A DNA stretch of 22,938 nt, taken from the NCBI GenBank assembly GCA_964633815.1, contig CAZWHW010000028.1:1-22938 (forward strand), given 5' to 3'. The stretch is from CALKZN01 sp964633815 (GTDB lineage Bacteria > Pseudomonadota > Gammaproteobacteria > Arenicellales > Arenicellaceae). Shown piece after piece: positions 16,299 through 22,938 of this stretch (positions are counted from its first letter, which is position 1; every line of letters begins with the position of its first letter). A model generated the notes under the pieces. That model saw nothing but the letters and a program-made list of their open reading frames with translations, was not told the DNA's origin and did not search any database. The position numbers were made by a program, and so were the translations under genes.

Positions 16299-17732
16299 TT
16301 AAAGCGCTTTTGCAATCAATTGTCCATCCTCAAGCTTACAGTATTTTACTTTTAACCAATGTCCCAGCAGCGCTTCTTTATTCACATTTTCGGACAACAC
16401 TTTAACAGTCAAGTAATGTTCTGAGCGCGCTTTAAAACCATTTGTTTCAATTTTTTCAGGCAAAACCCAAGCCTCTTTGCCTAATTGTTCATTGTGCAAG
16501 TCATCTTGTAACTGCGCAGCTATATTTCTTAAGCGTTTTGCACGTTCTTTTTTTACCTTGGAATCAATTTGTTTATTGTTTGGAATTTTCTCCGCTGGCG
16601 TTCCGCTTCGATTTGAATACGTAAAAATATGTGGAAAAGCTATATCTAAATCTAGCAAAGCCTGTTGAGTTTCTAGAAAATGATCTTCTTCTTCCGTTGG
16701 GAAACCTACCATCACATCTGCACTCATCACTAAATCAGGCACTTTAAATCGCAATTTATTAATCGTTTCATACAATTTTTCACGCGTATAACGACGCTTC
16801 ATACGCTTTAAAATCAGTGTGTTTCCACTTTGCAACGATAAATGTATATGCTTACACACGCGTGGCTGTGCTGAAATTAACTCAATCAATTGGTCTGATA
16901 TATGCACAGGGTCAATAGAACTTAAGCGAATACGAAAATCTGGGTTGTTTTCAACTTGAATTTCCAATAACTCAGATAACAAATCAACTAAATCATATTG
17001 TTGTACTGAATCGCTAAAATCTTCTCCATAAGATCCTAAATCCACACCACAAATGACTATTTCTGGATAGCCATTCATAGCCAGTTTCTCTACTTGACGT
17101 TTGATCAATGTTGGAGCAAGTGAACGACTTGGTCCTCGAGCCCGGTGAATAATACAAAAAGTGCAACCTTGGTCACAACCTTGTTGAATTTGAATGAATG
17201 CACGAGTTTGTGCTTCATAACCCGCTAATAATTCATTTGGTAAACTGACATGTTCATCCAAATCGCCGACAAGCACTCTAGGCAATTCACCCTTCTCTAA
17301 TTGAGGTAATAATTCATGAATATCTAGCTTTTTATCATTCCCAACAACTAGATCTACCCCAGGAATTTTTGCACAAGCTTCGCTATCCATTTGCGCATAG
17401 CAACCGGTTACAACAACCAACGCTTCAGGGTTGTTTTTAACAGCTTTGCGTACCTCACGACGAGCTTGGCGATCAGCTTCTTGTGTCACAGTACATGTAT
17501 TAACAATGTATAAATCTGCTTTTTGCTTTGCAGAAACCGTAATCCAATTATCTGATTTCAAGGCTTCAGAAATCAATTCAGATTCATAAGCATTAACCTT
17601 GCAACCCATTGTAGCAATACCTACTCGGCGAGTATTGATATCAATTGATTTGTCTATAGGCAGGCTTTTTGTCGCATCAACGACTGAGTTAGTTTTTTTT
17701 AGAGCCGATAATGGCACTTCAATATCAGACAT
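16299..17732 (-). CDS. mtaB: tRNA t6A37 methylthiotransferase, MtaB-like
   Basis: Radical SAM enzyme of the MiaB/RimO/MtaB family, which inserts a methylthio group at C2 of N6-threonylcarbamoyladenosine 37 in tRNA. It has 477 residues. The N-terminal UPF0004 domain holds the three cluster cysteines C44 (GIATMGCKVN), C80 (VNTCTVT) and C111 (TGCYAQ). The radical SAM motif CDQGCTFC gives C186, C190 and C193, followed by RARGPSRS. A C-terminal TRAM-like domain is expected at about 410-475. The N-terminus has about 34 residues before the first strand, longer than usual. GCKVN and the GPSRS motif favour MtaB over MiaB or RimO. Two Fe-S clusters make it dependent on cluster assembly. Confidence 0.9.
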   Translation of the reverse strand: MSDIEVPLSALKKTNSVVDATKSLPIDKSIDINTRRVGIATMGCKVNAYESELISEALKSDNWITVSAKQKADLYIVNTCTVTQEADRQARREVRKAVKNNPEALVVVTGCYAQMDSEACAKIPGVDLVVGNDKKLDIHELLPQLEKGELPRVLVGDLDEHVSLPNELLAGYEAQTRAFIQIQQGCDQGCTFCIIHRARGPSRSLAPTLIKRQVEKLAMNGYPEIVICGVDLGSYGEDFSDSVQQYDLVDLLSELLEIQVENNPDFRIRLSSIDPVHISDQLIELISAQPRVCKHIHLSLQSGNTLILKRMKRRYTREKLYETINKLRFKVPDLVMSADVMVGFPTEEEDHFLETQQALLDLDIAFPHIFTYSNRSGTPAEKIPNNKQIDSKVKKERAKRLRNIAAQLQDDLHNEQLGKEAWVLPEKIETNGFKARSEHYLTVKVLSENVNKEALLGHWLKVKYCKLEDGQLIAKAL

Positions 17733-17821
17733 AACTATAGCTTGAGTCTTTTAAAGGCTCGAATTCTAACAAAACTCACGCTAGATACCTACTCAATGAT
17801 ATATCTATAAACATCTATAAC

Positions 17822-17851
17822 AAAAAAGGCGCTGCAAATGCAGCGCCTTTT
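17822..17851 (-). terminator. rho-independent terminator of the outer-membrane protein gene
   Basis: GGCGCTGC-AAAT-GCAGCGCC makes a perfect 8-bp GC-rich stem with a 4-base loop. On the minus strand it is followed by six T, a canonical intrinsic terminator about 20 bases after the stop at 17872. The plus strand has only four T. It separates the outer-membrane protein gene from mtaB. Confidence 0.92.
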
Positions 17852-17871
17852 GTTAATAAATCAAATTTCAA

Positions 17872-18876
17872 TTAAAAGTTATATCGAAATCCTGTGCTAA
17901 CTGCTGTGCCACTTTCATCAGCATCGATATATCGTACTTCAGAGATCCAGTCAATGTTTTTTGTAATTGACAAACCACCATTAATGTATAGAGAGCCTTC
18001 ACGAAAATCGCTTTCATCAACATTCCAAACACCAACTCCTGCACCAGCGAAGAATCTCTTAGTGAATTGTTTTTGCACACCAAAATCAAGATTAATAGTA
18101 GTTTCAGGGAAAACATTGCCATCATTGATGCCATTACGATCAATAACGCCAATAGAAGGAACTAAACTCCAGCCACCGCCAACAGGAATTTTCAAGCCAG
18201 CATTAATGCCAATAAAACCAGATGAATCTTGTACGAAACTGTCCCATGAGGGCTCAAAACGTTCTATTGATTCCGAACCAGCCGTTATGCCTATAAAAGG
18301 AGTAATTCCTTTTTTCTTTGCAACTGGCTTAGGTTCAGGCTCTGGCTCTGGCTCTGGTTGAGGTTCTGGGGTAGGCGCAACCACAGGTGCAGGTTCTGGT
18401 TCTGGAGCATCAACTGTTTCAATAGCGGCTAATGCAAAGTTACAGCAAATTTTTGGTATCACAATTTCATAACGTGAACCGTCAATTTCAACAAACATTT
18501 CATAGCCAATAAATGCTTCTTTACCAGCCCATATGCGATTACGTAAAGCAGTAGGAACACCTTTCTTATTAGCGGCCATCCACTTAAATGTTGTACCAGG
18601 ATTATACTCCTTTTCAGTAAATTCACCTCTAGCAATGGTTGCCACAATTACATCTGCTTTACCAGCTAATTTAGTGGTCGATAAAATCGAAGTAATTGTA
18701 TTTTTGTTTGCAGCAGTCCACGCTTGAAATTCTGCAGCATTTTTTACACCACCTTTACAGATAGCCTCACTTGTTCCCAAGCGATGTACTTCCTTGTATT
18801 TAGCAAATGCATCAGCTGAAGCAATTAGAGATGAAGCAACAATTAAATGCGCCACTGTTTTTTTAAGAGTTAACAT
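17872..18876 (-). CDS. uncharacterised exported protein: N-terminal domain, Pro-Glu linker, C-terminal outer-membrane beta barrel
   Basis: I do not recognise a named family. From the ATG at 18874-18876 it has 334 residues. A signal peptide ends ADAFA (25), then comes a soluble domain (about 26-155) with Cys40 and a C144-C145 pair in IPKICCNFAL. A Pro/Glu linker (about 157-184) of EP repeats leads to a barrel-like region (190-334). That region has alternating polar/hydrophobic strands rich in Gly and aromatics and ends in FRYNF, whose C-terminal Phe matches the BAM recognition signal. The barrel length suits about 8 strands. The frame is open to 18963, but AGAGGA four bases before this ATG and the signal peptide fix the start. 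It is transcribed alone, ended by a strong terminator, at a place where an isc operon might be expected. Confidence 0.8.
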   Translation of the reverse strand: MLTLKKTVAHLIVASSLIASADAFAKYKEVHRLGTSEAICKGGVKNAAEFQAWTAANKNTITSILSTTKLAGKADVIVATIARGEFTEKEYNPGTTFKWMAANKKGVPTALRNRIWAGKEAFIGYEMFVEIDGSRYEIVIPKICCNFALAAIETVDAPEPEPAPVVAPTPEPQPEPEPEPEPKPVAKKKGITPFIGITAGSESIERFEPSWDSFVQDSSGFIGINAGLKIPVGGGWSLVPSIGVIDRNGINDGNVFPETTINLDFGVQKQFTKRFFAGAGVGVWNVDESDFREGSLYINGGLSITKNIDWISEVRYIDADESGTAVSTGFRYNF

Positions 18877-18880
18877 ATAA

Positions 18881-18886
18881 TCCTCT
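18881..18886 (-). promoter_or_regulatory. ribosome binding site that decides the outer-membrane protein start
   Basis: AGAGGA on the minus strand lies 4 bases before the ATG at 18874-18876. It places translation start at the signal peptide and rejects the 29-residue longer open frame. Confidence 0.75.
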
Positions 18887-19080
18887 GACCAAAATTGGTT
18901 TTTATTATGCTTAGTTTTAAACGTAATCTTGCCTAAAAATCCATATTCTTTGTTATCAAACAACTAGTCATAAAACAAAAATAGCTTATCAAGCAACTGA
19001 ATATATTGTACGTAAAAACCAAAGAGCTCTCAATCCAAAAGAGCGTTTAAAGGTTACTCAAAATAATAAATCTTGTTAAC

Positions 19081-19110
19081 TTTAACTATTAATAAGCGTT
19101 AATAGTTAAA
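19081..19110. terminator. long AT-rich inverted repeat at the end of the A-type carrier gene
   Basis: TTTAACTATTAA and TTAATAGTTAAA form a perfect 12-bp stem around a 6-base loop (19093-19098). It overlaps the stop codon of the carrier gene. No T tract follows on the minus strand, so it may be a weak terminator or a structure protecting the mRNA 3' end. Confidence 0.5.
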
Positions 19111-19438
19111 TGGCAAAACTCTCTCCACAACCGCAATGCGCCTCTGCCTTGGGGTTAGAAAATTTAAATGTTTGATTCAGACCTTCTTGAATATAATCAA
19201 TCTGAGTTCCAGCAAGTAATTCCAGGCTCTTTTTATTAGTAATAATTTTTACGCCCTTGCTCTCAATAACCGTTTCATTAGCTTCCAATTGCTTAGCGAG
19301 TTCCATGTGATAGGAATAACCAGAACAGCCTGATTCTTTAACGACAAAACGTAAACCAATAGCATTACTATCGCTAACAATTTGTTGAGAAATTCGTTTA
19401 GCAGCACTTTGAGTTAACGTTAAACTTGTATCAGTCAT
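19106..19438 (-). CDS. A-type iron-sulfur cluster carrier (IscA/SufA/HesB family)
   Basis: Receives Fe-S clusters from the scaffold and passes them to target proteins. It has 110 residues (E. coli IscA 107). The three ligand cysteines are C38 in ESGCSGYSYHM, and C102 and C104 in HCGCGESF. GLNQTFKFSNPKAEAHCGCGES resembles IscA more than ErpA, but A-type paralogues are hard to separate by eye, so no symbol is given. It follows cysE by 78 bases, with a candidate promoter in the gap. The genes usually beside IscA (iscR, iscS, iscU, hscB, hscA, fdx) are absent from the window. Confidence 0.95.
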   Translation of the reverse strand: MTDTSLTLTQSAAKRISQQIVSDSNAIGLRFVVKESGCSGYSYHMELAKQLEANETVIESKGVKIITNKKSLELLAGTQIDYIQEGLNQTFKFSNPKAEAHCGCGESFAI

Positions 19439-19468
19439 TTATTTGCTCTGGTTTGAACGATAGTCATT

Positions 19469-19474
19469 ATTATA
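19469..19474 (-). promoter_or_regulatory. candidate -10 box for the A-type carrier gene
   Basis: A perfect TATAAT on the minus strand, 30 bases upstream of the ATG. The best -35 match, CTGACT, lies 19 bases further upstream, longer than the ideal 17. It suggests that the gene can be transcribed apart from cysE. Confidence 0.35.
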
Positions 19475-19516
19475 GGCAATATAAGCATAATAAAGTCAGA
19501 ATCAAGTAATTAAATT

Positions 19517-20287
19517 TTAATTTCCACCCTTATTTTCATTTTCTTCTGCTTTAACCAAATCGATACAGTCTGTCATTATTGCCGGCATTTCAATATCTTT
19601 TACATCGACACCTGCAGCGTCCAATTTTTCAAGTAAAGCTTTATTGAAACTATCCATCGTTTTCACTTGATCACACAACTGACTGATTGCATTGGCTACT
19701 GGATCGACACTATCCGCACTTTGACCATAGGCACTGAAACCATCATCAGCTAACCCAGTTGCACGTTTATGCTCAGGAGAACCAATAGGATTAGCCGGAA
19801 TGCCGACCATTGTTGCACCTGCAGGCACTTCTTTTAAAACAACAGAATTCGAACCAATTCGTGCACCATCATGCACTATAAATGGCCCTAGAACTTTTGC
19901 ACCAGCACCAACAACTACATCGTTACCTAAGGTTGGATGACGCTTGCCCTTATTCCAACTTGTTCCACCTAAAGTCACTCCTTGGTAGAGTGTGCAATCA
20001 TCACCAATTTCAGCAGTTTCACCAATCACAATACCCATGCCATGATCAATAAAAAAACGTTTACCAATTTTCGCACCTGGATGAATTTCAATCCCAGTCA
20101 TCCAGCGAGCGAAATGCGATAGTATTCTCGCTATCCATTTTAAGCCAATATTCCACAATCGATGATTTAGACGATGCAGCAAAACCACATGAACACCAGG
20201 ATAGGCCGTTAAAACTTCGAATCTATTCCTAGCCGCAGGGTCTCGATCAAAAACTACATCTATATCTTCTTTTAAGCGTTCAAACAT
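19517..20287 (-). CDS. cysE: serine O-acetyltransferase
   Basis: Acetylates L-serine with acetyl-CoA to O-acetylserine, the precursor of cysteine. It has 256 residues (E. coli CysE 273) with the shorter N-terminus of the EpsC/NifP-type enzymes. After a helical N-terminal part comes the left-handed beta-helix of hexapeptide repeats (about 65-175): GIEIHPGAKIGKRFFIDHG with the active-site His, IGETAEIGDDC, YQGVTLGGT and GAGAKVLGP. A cysE gene beside iscRSUA is common in gammaproteobacteria and supplies cysteine for the desulfurase; here only the A-type carrier remains next to it. It follows trmJ by 21 bases, so the two are likely co-transcribed. Confidence 0.96.
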   Translation of the reverse strand: MFERLKEDIDVVFDRDPAARNRFEVLTAYPGVHVVLLHRLNHRLWNIGLKWIARILSHFARWMTGIEIHPGAKIGKRFFIDHGMGIVIGETAEIGDDCTLYQGVTLGGTSWNKGKRHPTLGNDVVVGAGAKVLGPFIVHDGARIGSNSVVLKEVPAGATMVGIPANPIGSPEHKRATGLADDGFSAYGQSADSVDPVANAISQLCDQVKTMDSFNKALLEKLDAAGVDVKDIEMPAIMTDCIDLVKAEENENKGGN

Positions 20288-20308
20288 TTGATTTATAACA
20301 ATTATGGT

Positions 20309-21097
20309 TTACGTCTTGTTTAATTTATTTTGAGTTGCCGTTAGCATGCCACGCAAAATCTGCAACTCTTCAAAGCTAACATGACTGCGATTATACAAAC
20401 GAATAATCTTTCTGAGTAACTTTGTTGGTGGATTTGTCTTAATAAAATCTAATTGCAGCAAGATTTGCTCTAAATGCTCATAAAAACCCTGCATTTCAGC
20501 ATGTGTAGCGAGACGCTGTCGTTCTTGCACACCCGTCATCCTCTCTAACTCTTTATTATTAGCATTAGCTTCCTCAAGACCCATTGAAAAAGCACAATGT
20601 ATTTCATAAGCAATAATTTGAGTTGCAGAAGCTAAATTTAAGGAGTTATATTCATCATTTGCTGGAATACGAATCTGCCAATGGGCATGATCAAGCTCAT
20701 GGTTTTCTAAACCTGTTCGTTCTCGACCAAATAAAATAGCAATTTCAGTTTGAGCTGCTTTAGGATTAGCATAAATCTGTTGTGATAACTTCTCGGCTGT
20801 TTGTTTTGGTGTTGCTATTGGCCATGAAATTTGTCTGTCGCGAACTGAGGTTCCCAAAATATATTCGCAATCCGCAATAGCCTCTTCTAGCGAATCAACC
20901 ACTTGGCAGTTATCTAGAACATCGTCAGCTCCGGCCGCTCTAGCCGTTGCTTCGGGATCTGGAAACTGCTTTGGATTCACTAAAACAAGCCTAGAGAATC
21001 CCATGGTTTTAATGGCACGAGCAACTGCTCCGATATTTCCTGGGTGCGACGGCTCAACGAGTACAAATCGTACGGAATCATGAATTTTTCTATTCAT
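20309..21097 (-). CDS. trmJ: tRNA (cytidine/uridine-32-2'-O-)-methyltransferase TrmJ
   Basis: SPOUT-class methyltransferase that 2'-O-methylates nucleotide 32 in the tRNA anticodon loop. From the ATG at 21095-21097 it has 262 residues. The knot motifs are VLVEPSHPGNIGAVARAIK (12-30), ILFGRERTGLEN (121-132) and SLNLASATQIIAYE (152-165). A C-terminal helical extension (about 190-255) typical of TrmJ follows. The frame is open to a TTG at 21163, but that would add 22 residues absent from homologues. The ATG has AAGG about 9 bases upstream. It diverges from suhB, as in E. coli and many relatives. Confidence 0.96.
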   Translation of the reverse strand: MNRKIHDSVRFVLVEPSHPGNIGAVARAIKTMGFSRLVLVNPKQFPDPEATARAAGADDVLDNCQVVDSLEEAIADCEYILGTSVRDRQISWPIATPKQTAEKLSQQIYANPKAAQTEIAILFGRERTGLENHELDHAHWQIRIPANDEYNSLNLASATQIIAYEIHCAFSMGLEEANANNKELERMTGVQERQRLATHAEMQGFYEHLEQILLQLDFIKTNPPTKLLRKIIRLYNRSHVSFEELQILRGMLTATQNKLNKT

Positions 21098-21248
21098 TAA
21101 ATTAACCTTAAACAGTGAACTAAATATTTTATGTGTATATTTTAACGAAATATTGTTTAGCAAAAACGATTAGTTCTTTTTTTTCGTTTGTAGCCTGTTA
21201 AAATCGCATCCCAATAAGTTCTTTTTTAGTTTTTTTGAGGCCAATACT

Positions 21249-22043
21249 ATGCACGCGATTTTAAATATTGCGGTCAAAGCTGCACGTGATGCTGCTGCCA
21301 TTATCAATCGTTATGCTCCAGATGTAGATCGCCTGGATGTTAAAAATAAAAGCGCGACGCAAAAAGTCTCAGAGGTAGACTTATTGGCAAATGAAGCCAT
21401 TATTAATGAAATAACCAAACAATATCCTGACCACATTATAATTAGCGAAGAAAGCCCATCAAAACCCAATAATCCAGATGCCGAATACACATGGATAATT
21501 GACCCATTAGACGGCACTAACAATTTTCTGCATGGTTTTCCATACTATTGCGTATCCATCGCAGTACAACGTGAAAATGAAACACAATACGCTGTAGTCA
21601 TTGATCCAGCTAATCAAGATATATTCACTGCAACACGTGGTGGCGGTGCGCACCTCAATGATATGCGAATTCGCGTATCGAACACTAAACGCATAGATAG
21701 TGCTCTACTCTCAACAGGTATGCCATTTCGAGATCCTGCTGAAATAAAACCTTGGTTAAGAAGTTATGCTGCCCTTTTACCGCGAGCAAACAGTATTGTT
21801 CGTTGCGGTGCTTCAGCTTTGGATTTAGCCTATATTGCTGCCGGTCGCTATGATGGGTTATGGCAAATGGGCTTAAAATCGTGGGATATTGCTGCTGGCG
21901 CATTGTTAATTCAAGAAGCTGGTGGCTTGATTAGCGATATTCAAGGTAAACAAAACTTTATCGAGAAAGGTGAAGTTGTTTGCGGCAACTCAAATATTCA
22001 TCCTAAATTACTACAATTAGTTGCTGCCCATACAAAGGTTTAG
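21249..22043 (+). CDS. suhB: inositol-1-monophosphatase family protein SuhB
   Basis: Mg-dependent phosphatase of the IMPase fold; in E. coli SuhB also joins the rRNA transcription antitermination complex. It has 264 residues (E. coli 267). Metal ligands are seen as SEE (66-68), DPLDGTNNF (85-93) and WDIAAGALLIQEAGG (212-226, with Asp213). The ATG has GAGG with an 8-base spacer (21237-21240). The 151-base gap to the divergent trmJ should hold both promoters, but only a weak TAAAAT without a good -35 was found for suhB. Downstream, mutS follows after 27 bases. Confidence 0.97.
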   Translation: MHAILNIAVKAARDAAAIINRYAPDVDRLDVKNKSATQKVSEVDLLANEAIINEITKQYPDHIIISEESPSKPNNPDAEYTWIIDPLDGTNNFLHGFPYYCVSIAVQRENETQYAVVIDPANQDIFTATRGGGAHLNDMRIRVSNTKRIDSALLSTGMPFRDPAEIKPWLRSYAALLPRANSIVRCGASALDLAYIAAGRYDGLWQMGLKSWDIAAGALLIQEAGGLISDIQGKQNFIEKGEVVCGNSNIHPKLLQLVAAHTKV

Positions 22044-22070
22044 AACACATTTTGAGAAAAAAACACTCCA

Positions 22071-22938
22071 TTGAATCAATCCGAAAAAAATAACAAAAAA
22101 GCAACACCAACAAAAGTCACACCAATGATGCAGCAATATTTAAGCATCAAGGCGAATTACGCAGACATTATTGTGTTTTATCGCATGGGTGACTTTTATG
22201 AGGTGTTTTTTTCGGATGCGGAAAAGTGTTCTCGATTGCTCGACATTACACTTACTGCTCGGGGGAAAAACAGTGACAACCCAGTTCCAATGGCTGGCGT
22301 TCCTTTTCATAGTGCCGAACAATATGTAGCAAAATTAGTTAAGCTTGGTGAATCTGTTGCCATCTGCGAGCAAATAGGCGATCCAGCGACTAGTAAAGGT
22401 CCTGTAGAACGTAAAGTAGTACGGGTGCTAACTCCTGGCACAGTCACGGATGAAAGCTTCTTAGATGATCGTCAAGATAACGCTTTGGCAGCAATTTATT
22501 TCTCTCCCAGCAAAAACAATAGTCCTATAAAAAAACAGCAATCAACTGAAAATACTACTTACTGGGGACTCGCTTTATTAGATTTATCCACTGGCAGATT
22601 CCAAGGCCAGTCCTTGAGCAGCACCTCTGCACTAATCAATGAATTAGAACGATTAAGACCTGCTGAAATATTATTAGATGAACGCCTAATCGAAGACCTG
22701 CCAGAAATACCGCATCCAAGTACTGTTTTAGAACTAAAAAGTCATTTTAAAACGCAAGACACGCAAAAATCTGGACATCAACAATCGGTGCCCTCATGGT
22801 ATTTCAATCTGGATGTCACCACTGATTTATTGAAACAACAGTTTGGCACTTCTGATTTGACCGCTTTTGGCTTAAAGGAGCAAGATACAGTGATTCAAGC
22901 TGCGGGCGCACTGCTGCAATATGCTAAAGACATGCAGT
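22071..22938 (+). CDS. mutS: DNA mismatch repair protein MutS, 5' part (truncated by window edge)
   Basis: Recognises base mismatches and starts methyl-directed repair with MutL. About 289 residues lie in the window. The mismatch-binding domain I begins TPMMQQYL, then YRMGDFYEVFF with the Phe-x-Glu wedge (F42, E44), then PMAGVPFHSAEQY and CEQIGDPATSKGPVERKVVR, and runs into domain II. The start is uncertain. ATG occurs at 22125 and 22128, but TPMMQQ is normally preceded by several residues, so the TTG at 22071 is preferred. An in-frame stop at 22053 rules out anything longer. Neither start has a good ribosome binding site. Confidence 0.95.
   Translation, partial: MNQSEKNNKKATPTKVTPMMQQYLSIKANYADIIVFYRMGDFYEVFFSDAEKCSRLLDITLTARGKNSDNPVPMAGVPFHSAEQYVAKLVKLGESVAICEQIGDPATSKGPVERKVVRVLTPGTVTDESFLDDRQDNALAAIYFSPSKNNSPIKKQQSTENTTYWGLALLDLSTGRFQGQSLSSTSALINELERLRPAEILLDERLIEDLPEIPHPSTVLELKSHFKTQDTQKSGHQQSVPSWYFNLDVTTDLLKQQFGTSDLTAFGLKEQDTVIQAAGALLQYAKDMQ

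Noticed and set aside
17800..17821. Short ATCTATAA repeats next to the outer-membrane protein terminator
   Set aside because: There are only two imperfect copies in AT-rich sequence, well within chance expectation.
17894..18361. Plus-strand open frame of 155 codons ending in a Gly-Ser repeat
   Set aside because: It is the antisense shadow of the Pro-Glu linker and barrel codons in the outer-membrane protein gene; it has no homology features.
18877..18963. Longer outer-membrane protein with 29 extra N-terminal residues
   Set aside because: It would bury the signal peptide inside the protein, and a strong ribosome binding site precedes the internal ATG.
21098..21163. Longer TrmJ starting at TTG 21163
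   Set aside because: The extra 22 residues have no counterpart in the family, and the ATG at 21097 has an AAGG site.
1..22938. CRISPR array, defence island, prophage, insertion sequence or biosynthetic cluster
   Set aside because: No regularly spaced repeats, transposase, integrase, phage or defence domains were seen. The content is conserved housekeeping genes.

Overview
The window looks like a chromosomal housekeeping region of an AT-rich gammaproteobacterium (roughly 38% GC by eye, not computed). The evidence is family membership and gene order. A long minus-strand series runs trmJ, cysE, an A-type Fe-S carrier, an outer-membrane protein, mtaB, ndk, rlmN, pilW/pilF, rodZ, hisS, yfgM, bamB, der. 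This is the classic gammaproteobacterial trmJ...ndk-rlmN-pilF-rodZ-hisS-yfgM-bamB-der order with some pieces missing. BamB, RodZ, a type IV pilus lipoprotein and other lipoproteins show a Gram-negative envelope. Nothing allows a genus to be named.

Layout. 1-1123: 5' part of dnaX (minus), with the 4.5S SRP RNA gene (ffs) just upstream of it and a good sigma70-type promoter for ffs. 1295-4802 (minus): mrp/apbC, aroC and an HcaT-like MFS transporter. 4919-8036 (plus): xseA, a degenerate LytM/M23 protein and a lipoprotein alpha/beta hydrolase, the last two overlapping by ATGA. 8037-8078: a convergent hairpin. 8079-21097 (minus): the envelope, translation and cofactor series named above. 21249-22043 (plus): suhB. 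22071-22938 (plus): the 5' part of mutS. No gene-free stretch is as long as 300 bases; the longest are about 110-150 bases.

A run of 100 N at 9553-9652 falls at the bamB/der junction. The same 18 bases lie on both sides of it. Overlapping them gives an intact bamB stop codon 8 bases before the der ATG. The gap is therefore most simply a scaffolding artefact, and an apparent 932-residue BamB-Der fusion is not real.

How the genes work together: DnaX, XseA and MutS serve replication and repair. HisS, RlmN, TrmJ, MtaB, Der and the SRP RNA serve translation and protein targeting. BamB, YfgM, RodZ, PilW, the LytM-like protein and the outer-membrane protein build the envelope. CysE, the A-type carrier and Mrp/ApbC link sulfur and Fe-S metabolism. 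I found no mobile element, CRISPR array, toxin-antitoxin pair, phage gene or defence system. The points most worth a second look are the uncharacterised outer-membrane protein with a Pro-Glu linker, the LytM protein lacking catalytic histidines, the isc locus reduced to one A-type carrier, and the Lys/Glu-rich tail on BamB.
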